21,577 nt of DNA, taken from contig JAZRXG010000015.1 in the NCBI GenBank assembly GCA_045600105.1, forward strand, positions 1 to 21,577, given 5' to 3'. The number at the start of each line of letters is the position of its first letter. Within the stretch, counting starts at the first letter, position 1. This document shows positions 7,674 to 15,262 of this stretch, in pieces. Made by a program: the position numbers and the translations under genes. The DNA comes from UBA1206 sp045600105. Lineage in GTDB: Bacteria > Bacillota > Clostridia > Oscillospirales > CAG-382. The notes under the pieces are model-generated. The model worked only from the letters and a program-made list of their open reading frames with translations. It had not been told where the DNA came from and did no database searches.

Positions 7674-8704
7674 GTTTGTTTTGTCAGAAGACCTTACTTA
7701 TCACCGGCGGGACCGGTTCCTTCGGCGGAACGGTCCTTCGCCGCTTTATCGAGACCGATATCGGAGAGATCCGCGTGTTTTCGCGCGATGAAAAGAAGCA
7801 GGACGACCTTCGTCACGAACTGCAGGTGAAATATCCCACCGCCTCCGAAAAGGTCAAATTCTACATCGGCGACGTGCGTTCTCTTGAATCCGTCAAGGGC
7901 GCGATGCACGGCGTTGATTACGTATTCCACGCGGCGGCGCTCAAGCAGGTGCCGTCCTGTGAATTCTTCCCGATGGAAGCGGTGCGCACCAACATCATCG
8001 GCACCGACAACGTGCTGACGGCAGCTATCGACGCGGGCGTCAGGGCGGTCGTATGCCTTTCCACCGACAAGGCGGCGTATCCCATCAACGCCATGGGCAA
8101 GTCCAAAGCGCTTGAGGAGAGCGTTGCCATCGCCAAGAGCCGCAGCAGCGGAAACACCAAGATCTGCTGTACGCGTTACGGCAACGTGATGTGTTCCCGC
8201 GGTTCAGTCATCCCGCTCTGGATCGATCAGATAAGAAGCGGAAACCCCATCACCATCACGAGCGGCGAAATGACCCGTTTCATAATGTCGCTTGAAGAAG
8301 CCGTCGATCTCGTTATGTTCGCCATGGAGCACGGCGAAAACGGCGACCTCCTTATACAGAAGGCGCCCGCCTGCACCATTCAGACTCAGGCTGAAGCCGT
8401 CTGCGAACTGTTCGGCGGCAAGACCGAAGATATCCGCGTCATAGGCATCCGTCACGGTGAGAAGATGTACGAAACCCTGCTTACCGACGAAGAATGCGCT
8501 CACGCCGTCGATATGGGCAATTATTACCGCGTTCCCTGCGACAACCGCGGACTCAATTACGACAAATATTTCAGCAAAGGCGAAGAGAGGACGGGACTTA
8601 CCGCCTTCAATTCCAACAACACCAGGCTTTTGAACAAAGAAGAAGTAAAAGCAAAGCTCATGACGCTCGCGTATATTCAGGAACGTCTCGCAGAGGAGAA
8701 ATGA
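7670..8704 (+). CDS. capE: CapE/WbjB/FnlA: UDP-GlcNAc 4,6-dehydratase/5-epimerase
   Basis: The 344-residue short-chain dehydrogenase/reductase starts with the NAD(P)-binding LITGGTGSFGG. It has STDKAAYPINAMGKSKA, in which the usual catalytic YxxxK reads MxxxK (MGKSK), as I recall for CapE-type enzymes rather than PseB/FlaA1. It would convert UDP-GlcNAc to the L-arabino 4-keto-6-deoxy intermediate, step one to UDP-N-acetyl-L-fucosamine. The two next genes supply the remaining steps, which strongly supports the call. The start overlaps the wzx stop and follows AAAAGGAG (7652-7659); the longer open frame upstream lies inside wzx. Confidence 0.92.
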   Translation: MSLFCQKTLLITGGTGSFGGTVLRRFIETDIGEIRVFSRDEKKQDDLRHELQVKYPTASEKVKFYIGDVRSLESVKGAMHGVDYVFHAAALKQVPSCEFFPMEAVRTNIIGTDNVLTAAIDAGVRAVVCLSTDKAAYPINAMGKSKALEESVAIAKSRSSGNTKICCTRYGNVMCSRGSVIPLWIDQIRSGNPITITSGEMTRFIMSLEEAVDLVMFAMEHGENGDLLIQKAPACTIQTQAEAVCELFGGKTEDIRVIGIRHGEKMYETLLTDEECAHAVDMGNYYRVPCDNRGLNYDKYFSKGEERTGLTAFNSNNTRLLNKEEVKAKLMTLAYIQERLAEEK

Positions 8705-8705
8705 T

Positions 8706-9893
8706 ATGTCTGATTTCAAGTGGCAGAACAACGGAAAAATCAAGATCTGCATCGGTCTCGGAACGCGTCCGGAGATTATTCGCCTTGCTGCGGTGATCCG
8801 TCGCTGCAGAGAGTATTTCGACACCTGCGTCATCTATTACAATCAGAACTGGGACAGAAACCTTTCCACCGTTTTCTGGGAAGACTTCGAACTTAAAAAT
8901 AATGAAGGGGAATTCGGTCCCGATATCCTCGTCCCCGTCGTGGGCGAGAATCTCGGCGTTACCTGCGGCAATATTCTTGCCCGCAGCTGCGAGCTGCTGA
9001 CCGGGCTGAAGCCGGACGCGTATCTCGTTCTCGGTGATACCAACTCATGCCTTTCCGCGATCTCCGCAAAGCGTCTTCACATTCCGCTTTTCCACATGGA
9101 AGCGGGAAACAGATGCAAGGACGAATGTCTGCCCGAAGAAACCAACAGACGCATCGTCGACGTCATTTCCGACGTGAACCTCTGCTATTCCGAATTCGCG
9201 AGAAAGTATCTTGCCGATACGGGGCTGCCCAAGGAGAGAACGTATATGACGGGTTCTCCGATGGCGGAAGTGCTCAGAGGCAACCTTGAAAAAATCGAAA
9301 AGTCGGACGTTCTGACCCGTCTCGGACTTGAGCCGAACAAATACATCCTTCTTTCGGCACACCGTGAAGAAAACATCGACACCGAAAAGAACTTCACGAG
9401 TCTTTTTACCGCGATAAATGCGCTTGCCGAAAAGTACGATATGCCAATCCTTTATTCCTGCCATCCGCGTTCCAGAAACAGACTTGAAAAAAGCGGATTC
9501 AAACTTGACGAACGCGTTCGCGTCAACGAGCCGCTCGGATTCAATGATTACAACAAGCTTCAGATGAACGCGCTCGCCATCGTTTCGGACAGCGGAACGC
9601 TCCCCGAGGAAAGCAGCTTCTATCTTTCCATCGGTCATCCCATCGCGGCGGTCTGCATCAGAACGTCCACCGAACGTCCCGAAGCGCTCGAGGCAGGGGA
9701 CTTCATCCTTGCGGGCATCACCGCAAAGGAGCTCCTGCAGGCGACCTCCATGGCGATAGAAATGAAGCAGAACGGCGTTCTCGGCAAACCGTGCCCCGAC
9801 TACGTGGACGAGACCGTGTCGATGAAGGTCGTCAGGATCATTCAGGGATACGTCAACGTCGTCAATAAGATGGTTTGGAGAAAAGACGTATGA
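8706..9893 (+). CDS. capG: CapG/WbjD/FnlC: UDP-HexNAc 2-epimerase of the L-FucNAc pathway
   Basis: This 395-residue protein is a non-hydrolysing UDP-GlcNAc 2-epimerase homologue (WecB/MnaA fold). Signatures are GLGTRPEIIRLAAVIR, HMEAGNR, PEETNRRIVDVISD, LSAHREEN and SDSGTLPEESS. In this setting it should epimerise C2 of the CapF product to give UDP-L-FucNAc. EAGNR and SDSGTLPEESS resemble the CapG branch more than MnaA, though this needs a tree. It starts two bases after the capE stop with GAGGAG (8693-8698) ahead. The order capE-capG-capF differs from the more familiar E-F-G. Confidence 0.9.
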   Translation: MSDFKWQNNGKIKICIGLGTRPEIIRLAAVIRRCREYFDTCVIYYNQNWDRNLSTVFWEDFELKNNEGEFGPDILVPVVGENLGVTCGNILARSCELLTGLKPDAYLVLGDTNSCLSAISAKRLHIPLFHMEAGNRCKDECLPEETNRRIVDVISDVNLCYSEFARKYLADTGLPKERTYMTGSPMAEVLRGNLEKIEKSDVLTRLGLEPNKYILLSAHREENIDTEKNFTSLFTAINALAEKYDMPILYSCHPRSRNRLEKSGFKLDERVRVNEPLGFNDYNKLQMNALAIVSDSGTLPEESSFYLSIGHPIAAVCIRTSTERPEALEAGDFILAGITAKELLQATSMAIEMKQNGVLGKPCPDYVDETVSMKVVRIIQGYVNVVNKMVWRKDV

Positions 9894-11089
9894 ACATTCT
9901 CGTGACCGGCGCAAAAGGCTTCGCAGGCAGAAATCTTGCCGCGAATTTGCGGAACATAAAAGAAAACAAAAACCGTACCCGTCCCGATCTCAGGATCGAC
10001 GAGATATTCGAGTACGATATCGATACCGACCCCGCGCTGCTTGACGGGTTTTGCGCAAAAGCGGACTTCGTGTTCAACCTTGCCGGCGTCAACCGTCCCA
10101 AGGATAACAGCGAATTCATGGCAGGCAATTTCGGATTTGCAAGCAAGTTGCTCGATACGCTGAAAAAGCACGGGAACACCTGCCCCGTGATGCTTTCGTC
10201 GTCTATTCAGGCAACGCTCATCGGACGCTACGACGGCGATTACGGCAGAAGCAAGAAAGCGGGAGAAGAACTGTTTTTTGATTACGCCAAAGAAACGGGA
10301 GCCAAGGTGCTCGTTTACCGTTTCCCGAACCTGTTCGGCAAATGGTGCAGACCCAACTACAACAGCGCCGTCGCGACGTTCTGCAACAATATCGCGAACG
10401 ACCTGCCGATCACCGTGAACGATCCGACGGTCGAACTTGAGCTTCTCTATATCGACGACCTTGTCGAGGAAATGTTCGACGCTCTTGAAGGAAAAGAACA
10501 CCATTGCGAATTTGAAGGAATTAATACGGTACTTGACGAAAAGGGAAAATACTGCGCCGTTCCCACGACGCATCACGTTACTCTCGGAGAAATAGTCGGG
10601 CTTCTTGAAGCCTTCAAGGCTCAGCCTCAGACGCTTCTGATGCCCGAGATACCGGACGACGGCTTTGCCAAAAAGCTTTATTCGACCTATCTTTCGTATC
10701 TGCCCAAAGAGAAGACGATATTCCCGCTCAGAATGAACATCGACGCGAGAGGCAGCTTCACCGAGCTTCTGAAGACCGAAAAATGCGGACAGTTTTCCGT
10801 CAACATATCCAAGCCGGGCATCACCAAGGGCGAGCATTGGCATAACTCGAAGTGGGAGTTTTTCATCGTCGTTTCGGGTCACGGACTCATTCGGGAACGG
10901 AAGATCGGCACCGATGAAGTGATCGAGTTTGAAGTGAGCGGCGATAATATACAAGCCGTTCATATGCTTCCCGGATATACGCACAACATCATCAATCTCA
11001 GCGAGAAAGACGATCTTGTGACGGTGATGTGGGCAAACGAGAAGTTTGACCCGGACAGACCCGATACGTTCGGCGAGAAAGTACAGTAA
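9890..11089 (+). CDS. capF: CapF/WbjC/FnlB: bifunctional 3-epimerase/4-reductase
   Basis: The 399-residue protein has two domains. Residues 1 to about 285 form an SDR reductase with MNILVTGAKGFAGRNL and a YGRSK (YxxxK) active site. About 290-399 form a cupin with HWHNSKWEFF and the later HMLPGYTHNI, which supply the metal ligands. CapF is known to epimerise C3 in the cupin domain and reduce C4 in the SDR domain of the CapE product. The length and domain order match. It overlaps the capG stop by ATGA, with TTTGGAG (9874-9880) upstream. Confidence 0.93.
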   Translation: MNILVTGAKGFAGRNLAANLRNIKENKNRTRPDLRIDEIFEYDIDTDPALLDGFCAKADFVFNLAGVNRPKDNSEFMAGNFGFASKLLDTLKKHGNTCPVMLSSSIQATLIGRYDGDYGRSKKAGEELFFDYAKETGAKVLVYRFPNLFGKWCRPNYNSAVATFCNNIANDLPITVNDPTVELELLYIDDLVEEMFDALEGKEHHCEFEGINTVLDEKGKYCAVPTTHHVTLGEIVGLLEAFKAQPQTLLMPEIPDDGFAKKLYSTYLSYLPKEKTIFPLRMNIDARGSFTELLKTEKCGQFSVNISKPGITKGEHWHNSKWEFFIVVSGHGLIRERKIGTDEVIEFEVSGDNIQAVHMLPGYTHNIINLSEKDDLVTVMWANEKFDPDRPDTFGEKVQ

Positions 11090-11102
11090 AAGGAGAAAAT
11101 CA

Positions 11103-11918
11103 ATGACAACGATGACCGACGAAGAGCTCAAGAGCGTTGAGATCGGATTGCTGGATGAATTCCGCACGGTATGCGATAAAGAAAATCTGAGATATTCCCT
11201 TATCGGCGGCACGCTTCTCGGAGCGGTGAGGCACAAAGGCTTTATCCCCTGGGACGACGATATCGACGTTTCGATGCCGAGACCCGATTACGAAAGATTC
11301 ATCGAATACTGCATGAACAACGAAACGCCGTTTGAACTCATATCGCATAAGAATAATGAAAAATACAAAAAAATGTTTGCGAAGATATCTGACAGAAGAA
11401 CGTTTCTCGAGGATCTGAATCCCGACAGATGGAATTGCGAAACGGGAGTATACCTTGACATTTTCCCGATCGACGGGCTCGGAAAGACCAAAGAAGAAGC
11501 GGAAAAGGCGTTTTCAAAGATAAGATTCAGCTTTGAAACGCTCGTGGCGTCGCAATGGAAAAAATTCAAGAAAAGCAAGACGCACAAATGGTACGTTGAG
11601 CCGGTCAGATTTTTCTTCTTCGTCATAAGCAGATTCATCGAGCCGGATACCCTTATAAAACGTATCGAAACCAAAATATTGAGTTACGGCTACGAGGAAA
11701 GCGATTTCGTGGGAGCGGTAAGCGGCTCTTACAGAACGAAAGAGATAGTGCCGTCATCGGTATACGAAAATTATACCGATATACAGTTTGAAAAAAACAA
11801 ATACGCTTCGATAAAAGATCACGAAACGTATTTAAGCAGCGTATACGGCGATTATATGCAGCTGCCGCCCGTTGAAAAAAGAGTATCGCATCATACGTTC
11901 ATCCCATATTGGAGGTAA
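11103..11918 (+). CDS. licD: LicD family phosphotransferase 1
   Basis: This 271-residue LicD-family (PF04991) protein has the hallmark GGTLLGAVRHKGFIPWDDD at about 35-53, ending in the metal-binding DDDID cluster (Asp51, 52, 53, 55). LicD enzymes move phosphocholine or, in fukutin relatives, ribitol phosphate from a CDP donor onto a glycan. The CDP donor could come from the cytidylyltransferase operon starting at 15263; that link is my inference. No choline kinase or LicC is seen. ATG 11103 is preferred because GGAG (11092-11095) precedes it; the in-frame ATG at 11046 lies inside capF. No transmembrane helix is evident, though a hydrophobic RFFFFVI patch occurs near residue 165. Confidence 0.92.
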   Translation: MTTMTDEELKSVEIGLLDEFRTVCDKENLRYSLIGGTLLGAVRHKGFIPWDDDIDVSMPRPDYERFIEYCMNNETPFELISHKNNEKYKKMFAKISDRRTFLEDLNPDRWNCETGVYLDIFPIDGLGKTKEEAEKAFSKIRFSFETLVASQWKKFKKSKTHKWYVEPVRFFFFVISRFIEPDTLIKRIETKILSYGYEESDFVGAVSGSYRTKEIVPSSVYENYTDIQFEKNKYASIKDHETYLSSVYGDYMQLPPVEKRVSHHTFIPYWR

Positions 11919-11924
11919 TGGCAA

Positions 11925-12851
11925 ATGGACTCCCAAGCAGTCAACGATTTTTTGCGCGAGGAAACCATATGTGATTTTTTCGTGTCTTCGACCAGAAAGC
12001 AGATATGGCTCAAGGAGATTGAAATGTTCGAGCTCTTCAAGTCGATCTGCGAAAAATACGGACTTACGTATTATCTCGCGGGCGGAACTCTGCTCGGAGC
12101 GGTGAGACACAAGGGCTTCATCCCCTGGGACGACGATTTTGACGTCGGAATGCCGCGTGAAGACTATGAAAAATTCCTTGTAGCTGCCGCGAACGAGATC
12201 AGATACCCGTTCATCCTTCAGACGTTCGGCACCGATTCGGAATTCCTTTCGTGCCACGCGAAAATAAGAAACGACGAAACCACCGGCATCCGTTATATGG
12301 AATGGTTCGACGAACACAGCTTTTCGCAGGGGATATTCTTTGATATTTTCCCGTACGACAACATCCCGGACGGAAAACTCAAATACAAGCTACATTACGC
12401 AAGAGCGCAGTTTTACAGACATACGCTTAATAACGGTCCGCTTTGTAAGAGAAAAAGGCTTACGCTCCGCAGAAAACTCGCCTACGCTTTCTGCAAGGTG
12501 GTAGGCGTTTTCATCCCGGCAAAAAAGCAGTATTACAAGCACGAAAAGATCTGCCGCAAATACAACGGAAAGCAGACCGAACGCTGGGGCCCCGCTTCGA
12601 CGTTTTACGAATTTCCAAAGCTTTACTATAAACGTGAAGATTTCAAAAACGTGATCGAAGTGCCGTTTGAATTCACGACCGCCAAGATACCCGCCGATTA
12701 CGATTCCGTGCTGACGACTCAGTACGGCGACTGGCACAAGATCGTTCGCGGAAGCAACTACCACGGAGAAACATTCTTTGACGTGAACAAGTCGTGGAAG
12801 GAATATATCCATAAATACGAAGAGTATAAAGACAAGAATCAAACGATTTGA
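11925..12851 (+). CDS. licD: LicD family phosphotransferase 2
   Basis: The 308-residue protein is a paralogue of its upstream neighbour, sharing the GGTLLGAVRHKGFIPWDDD block at about 53-71 with the metal cluster at Asp69, 70, 71 and 73. It has a longer N-terminus and a longer C-terminal region containing TTQYGDW, a frequent LicD ending. It probably attaches a second phosphorylated substituent, or the same one at another position. GGAGG (11911-11915) overlaps the upstream stop and sets the ATG at 11925; an ATG at 11918 is out of frame and closes after 18 codons. Confidence 0.92.
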   Translation: MDSQAVNDFLREETICDFFVSSTRKQIWLKEIEMFELFKSICEKYGLTYYLAGGTLLGAVRHKGFIPWDDDFDVGMPREDYEKFLVAAANEIRYPFILQTFGTDSEFLSCHAKIRNDETTGIRYMEWFDEHSFSQGIFFDIFPYDNIPDGKLKYKLHYARAQFYRHTLNNGPLCKRKRLTLRRKLAYAFCKVVGVFIPAKKQYYKHEKICRKYNGKQTERWGPASTFYEFPKLYYKREDFKNVIEVPFEFTTAKIPADYDSVLTTQYGDWHKIVRGSNYHGETFFDVNKSWKEYIHKYEEYKDKNQTI

Positions 12852-12922
12852 TTTTTTTACCGAAAAACACCTGAAAAGACAGAAATGCTGCTTTGTGAAA
12901 GAATCGGAAGGAACGCAACTGA

Positions 12923-14023
12923 ATGAATACAACTAAAAGAAACGGAGAGATCGAACTGTTTCGTTTCGTTTTCTCCGTAATAATTGTTTTTTATCATTTC
13001 GGACTGACGTGCGAAAGGAATTTTTTCGAGGGCGGATATCTCGGCGTCGAGTTTTTCTTCCTCGTCTCCGGATATTTTTTGGCGTCCCACGCATACGCGA
13101 ACCGGAAGGATGACTGGGAAAGCACAGTAAGCGATACGTGGCGCTATCTGCTTTCGAAAATAAAAGCTTTATACCCATACTTTATATGCGCGATGATACT
13201 GAACGCGGTGGTCAGACTGCTTATCGTGAACCATTACGGCGCGTTCGGGATGGTCAAGGAATTCGGCACCAGTCTGCCGAGCCTCTCGCTCGTCTTTATG
13301 GGAGCGGGATACGATAACGCCGGATTTTACGTCGGAAACTCCTGGTTTATTTCCTCGATGCTTCTTGCGATGCTGGTGCTTTATCCGCTGCTTCTCAGGT
13401 TTTATCACGCTTCGACCGGAATTCTGTTCCCCGTCACGTCCGTCGTGCTGCTTGGATTCATGTCCGTGAAATACGGAAAATTCGACACGTTCTACACGTG
13501 GACGGGTATGTTTTACCTCGGAACGCTGCGCGCGTTTGCCGAGATCGCGCTCGGCGCGAGCCTTTTTGAATTGGTCCGCTCTCTGAAACGCGGAAACACG
13601 TGCTTTTCGGTATTCGGAAAGCTGCTGCTGAGCTGCATAAAGTACGGCAGCTATCTTGCGGTCGTGGCTTTCATCATGTTCGTTGATACGGGAAACACCG
13701 AGCTTCACGCCATCATGTTTACCGCGTTGGGGATCGTTCTCACGATGTCGGGATATTGCTATTCGATCCCGAACTGCGCGTTCATACGTTTCCTCGGAAA
13801 GATATCCGTCCCGATTTTCATTTTTCACGGTTTTATGCGTTTGACGGTGAGGGATATGCTGAACGGAAGCGTACTTTCGATGAAAAACTACGTCCTCGTT
13901 TGCGTCGGGGCACTGGTCCTGAGCGTACTGCTGATGTTCTTTACCGATCACGCCGCCCGGCTCGTCAAAGCGGCGGCAAGAAAAATTTTCCTTAAAAAGG
14001 CTCCGGAAACAAATAACGAGTGA
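12923..14023 (+). CDS. Acyltransferase 3 family membrane O-acyltransferase
   Basis: This 366-residue protein starts with NGEIELFRF, then a hydrophobic helix holding FYHF (His25), and GYLGVEFFFLVSGYF, the standard opening of acyltransferase 3 (OafA/WecH) proteins. About nine to ten hydrophobic segments follow. Such enzymes add acetyl or similar groups to surface glycans, so this gene is a likely tailoring step. AAGGA (12908-12912) precedes the start. It is the last gene of the first operon and converges on the regulator gene. Confidence 0.9.
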   Translation: MNTTKRNGEIELFRFVFSVIIVFYHFGLTCERNFFEGGYLGVEFFFLVSGYFLASHAYANRKDDWESTVSDTWRYLLSKIKALYPYFICAMILNAVVRLLIVNHYGAFGMVKEFGTSLPSLSLVFMGAGYDNAGFYVGNSWFISSMLLAMLVLYPLLLRFYHASTGILFPVTSVVLLGFMSVKYGKFDTFYTWTGMFYLGTLRAFAEIALGASLFELVRSLKRGNTCFSVFGKLLLSCIKYGSYLAVVAFIMFVDTGNTELHAIMFTALGIVLTMSGYCYSIPNCAFIRFLGKISVPIFIFHGFMRLTVRDMLNGSVLSMKNYVLVCVGALVLSVLLMFFTDHAARLVKAAARKIFLKKAPETNNE

Positions 14024-14026
14024 AGG

Positions 14027-14076
14027 GCGTGGCGCGGCGGGCGCCGGTCCGGAAAACACGCGCTTTTCTATTTTGA
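14027..14076. terminator. Possible terminator between convergent genes
   Basis: The 44-base gap between two convergent genes holds GCGTG (14027-14031) pairing with CACGC (14057-14061) and an inner GGCGC/GCGCC stem around a five-base loop. TTTT and later TTTT follow on the plus strand. The fold is plausible for the plus-strand operon but has an asymmetric interior. Confidence 0.4.
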
Positions 14077-15048
14077 TATCTCAAGCAGGGCTTCGACGAA
14101 TTTTATGTCTTCCTGGCGTACGATCTTGATATTGTATCTGCTGCCTTCGCAAAAAACGAGCTTTTTGCCCAGATTGTACATTACCATGGCGCAGCAGGTC
14201 TCGTTGAATTCGTGATTTATTTTTTCGCCTTCGCCGAACGTTCTGAAAAGTTTTCCGTACGAATAAGCCTCGGGGGATTGGATCGACAGCAGTTTCGATC
14301 TGTCAACGTAATCGACTCCCGAGTCGTTCCGCTTGATGAACTGTATATATTCGTCCATCGGTTCAAACGTGACCGCCGAATCGTGTTCTTTGGTGCAGCG
14401 GATGACGTTGGATATCATTTCCTCGGAGACCATGGGACGCGTTGATTCCTGAAATATGACTATGTCGCCGAACGAGCATCTGCTCGAAAGCCATTCTGCC
14501 GCCGCTTTGACCGACAACGCGCCGGTAGTCCCCGCGGGGATGATCCCGCGCAGCTTGGTGACGCTGAAATTCCGCGCGTACGCGCTGACGATGTCTTCCC
14601 AGCCTGAAAGGCAAACGACGTATATCTCGTCGACTGCCGGATGACGCTGATAAGCCTGCATCGCGTACATTATCACCGGCTTGCCCGCGACGTTTACGAA
14701 CTGGTTGGGCGTGTTCTGATGATTGCGCGTGGATAAGCCTCCGGCAAGAATGACGGCGATGACTTTTGACGACGACGAGCCTTCGTCAGACGTCCTGCCG
14801 CAGACCGCCTGCTTTTCCAGAATGATGTTTTTGTTCGATTCGTCGGTCCTTCCCGTCAGTATGTAATCGATGCCGGTATTCAGCACGTTCGCCATCGCGA
14901 GCAGCTTTGAATGCGTCGGCTCGGTCTCGTTCTTTTCGATTTTGGTTATGGTCGATTTGCTCTTGTAACCCAGAAGGTCGGCAAGCGTCTGCTGACTCAT
15001 TTTCAACTCGAGGCGCCTTTTTTTGATGTTTTCTCCGATAGTTGACAT
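14068..15048 (-). CDS. XRE helix-turn-helix regulator fused to an IspD/TarI-like cytidylyltransferase domain
   Basis: Residues 1-65 of this 326-residue protein are an XRE/HTH_3 domain (IGENIKKRRLELKMSQQTLA, then GYKSKSTITKIE). Residues 66-94 are a polar linker. Residues 95-326 align end to end with IspD/TarI: ILAGGLSTR, GKPVI, DIVIF, RPMVSEEM, DRSKLLSIQSPEAY and YNIKIVRQEDI. The conserved PKQ is PNQ (Asn115), HDAxRP is QESTRP (Glu201 for Asp), while Arg108 and Lys308 remain. I infer a DNA-binding protein whose former enzyme domain now senses a nucleotide or polyol phosphate, or a weak enzyme. It is divergent from the operon beginning with the channel gene, the usual position of a local regulator. 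The start is the ATG seven bases after GGAGG; earlier ATGs overlap that site. Confidence 0.9.
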   Translation of the reverse strand: MSTIGENIKKRRLELKMSQQTLADLLGYKSKSTITKIEKNETEPTHSKLLAMANVLNTGIDYILTGRTDESNKNIILEKQAVCGRTSDEGSSSSKVIAVILAGGLSTRNHQNTPNQFVNVAGKPVIMYAMQAYQRHPAVDEIYVVCLSGWEDIVSAYARNFSVTKLRGIIPAGTTGALSVKAAAEWLSSRCSFGDIVIFQESTRPMVSEEMISNVIRCTKEHDSAVTFEPMDEYIQFIKRNDSGVDYVDRSKLLSIQSPEAYSYGKLFRTFGEGEKINHEFNETCCAMVMYNLGKKLVFCEGSRYNIKIVRQEDIKFVEALLEISK

Positions 15049-15066
15049 ATACATCCCTCCGCTTTC

Positions 15067-15095
15067 TTTATACCGCTTCAAAGTTGAATAGTCAA
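15067..15095 (-). promoter_or_regulatory. Promoter of the XRE-cytidylyltransferase gene
   Basis: Read on the minus strand, TTGACT (15090-15095) is followed after 17 bases by TATAAA (15067-15072). Transcription would start about 20 bases before the ATG, leaving a very short leader that contains the GGAGG. The inverted repeat TTCAA-AG-TTGAA (15077-15088) lies inside the spacer and could be an autoregulatory site. Confidence 0.65.
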
Positions 15096-15120
15096 GCGTT
15101 TTGCACGAAAAAGTTCAGAA

Positions 15121-15137
15121 GTTTCCCAAAAAGAAAC
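15121..15137. promoter_or_regulatory. Inverted repeat GTTTC-N7-GAAAC between divergent promoters
   Basis: GTTTC (15121-15125) and GAAAC (15133-15137) form a 17-base imperfect palindrome in the middle of the 214-base divergent intergenic region. This size suits a dimeric XRE protein. It lies upstream of both -35 boxes. No second copy was noticed. Confidence 0.3.
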
Positions 15138-15176
15138 AAATCGACGTGAAAAAACAGCGTAAAAGTTGAAAATCGG

Positions 15177-15205
15177 TTGACACGTCCGTCCTGCGCTGAT
15201 ATAAT
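15177..15205 (+). promoter_or_regulatory. Consensus sigma-A promoter of the channel/kinase operon
   Basis: TTGACA (15177-15182), 17 bases, then TATAAT (15200-15205): both boxes match the consensus exactly at optimal spacing. TG at 15197-15198 adds an extended -10. Transcription should start near 15212. So strong a promoter on a substrate-uptake operon suggests control by a repressor. Confidence 0.88.
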
Positions 15206-15227
15206 TCAATATATGCGCTGATATGAT
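15192..15227. promoter_or_regulatory. Direct repeat overlapping -10 and start site, candidate operator
   Basis: TGCGCTGATATAAT (15192-15205) and TGCGCTGATATGAT (15214-15227) match at 13 of 14 bases and lie exactly 22 bases apart, about two helical turns. The first copy contains the -10 box and the second covers the predicted transcription start. Protein bound here would block RNA polymerase. The divergent XRE fusion is the obvious candidate binder. Confidence 0.5.
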
Positions 15228-15262
15228 CCGGCGTATGCAAAAGAAAAGGACGGTTTTATATC

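Noticed and set aside
9890..11089. Possible frameshift or gene fusion artefact in capF
   Set aside because: The SDR plus cupin architecture is normal for CapF.
9842..11236. 464-residue antisense frame opposite capF and licD
   Set aside because: It has no recognisable domain and mirrors two clear genes; long antisense frames are common at this codon usage.
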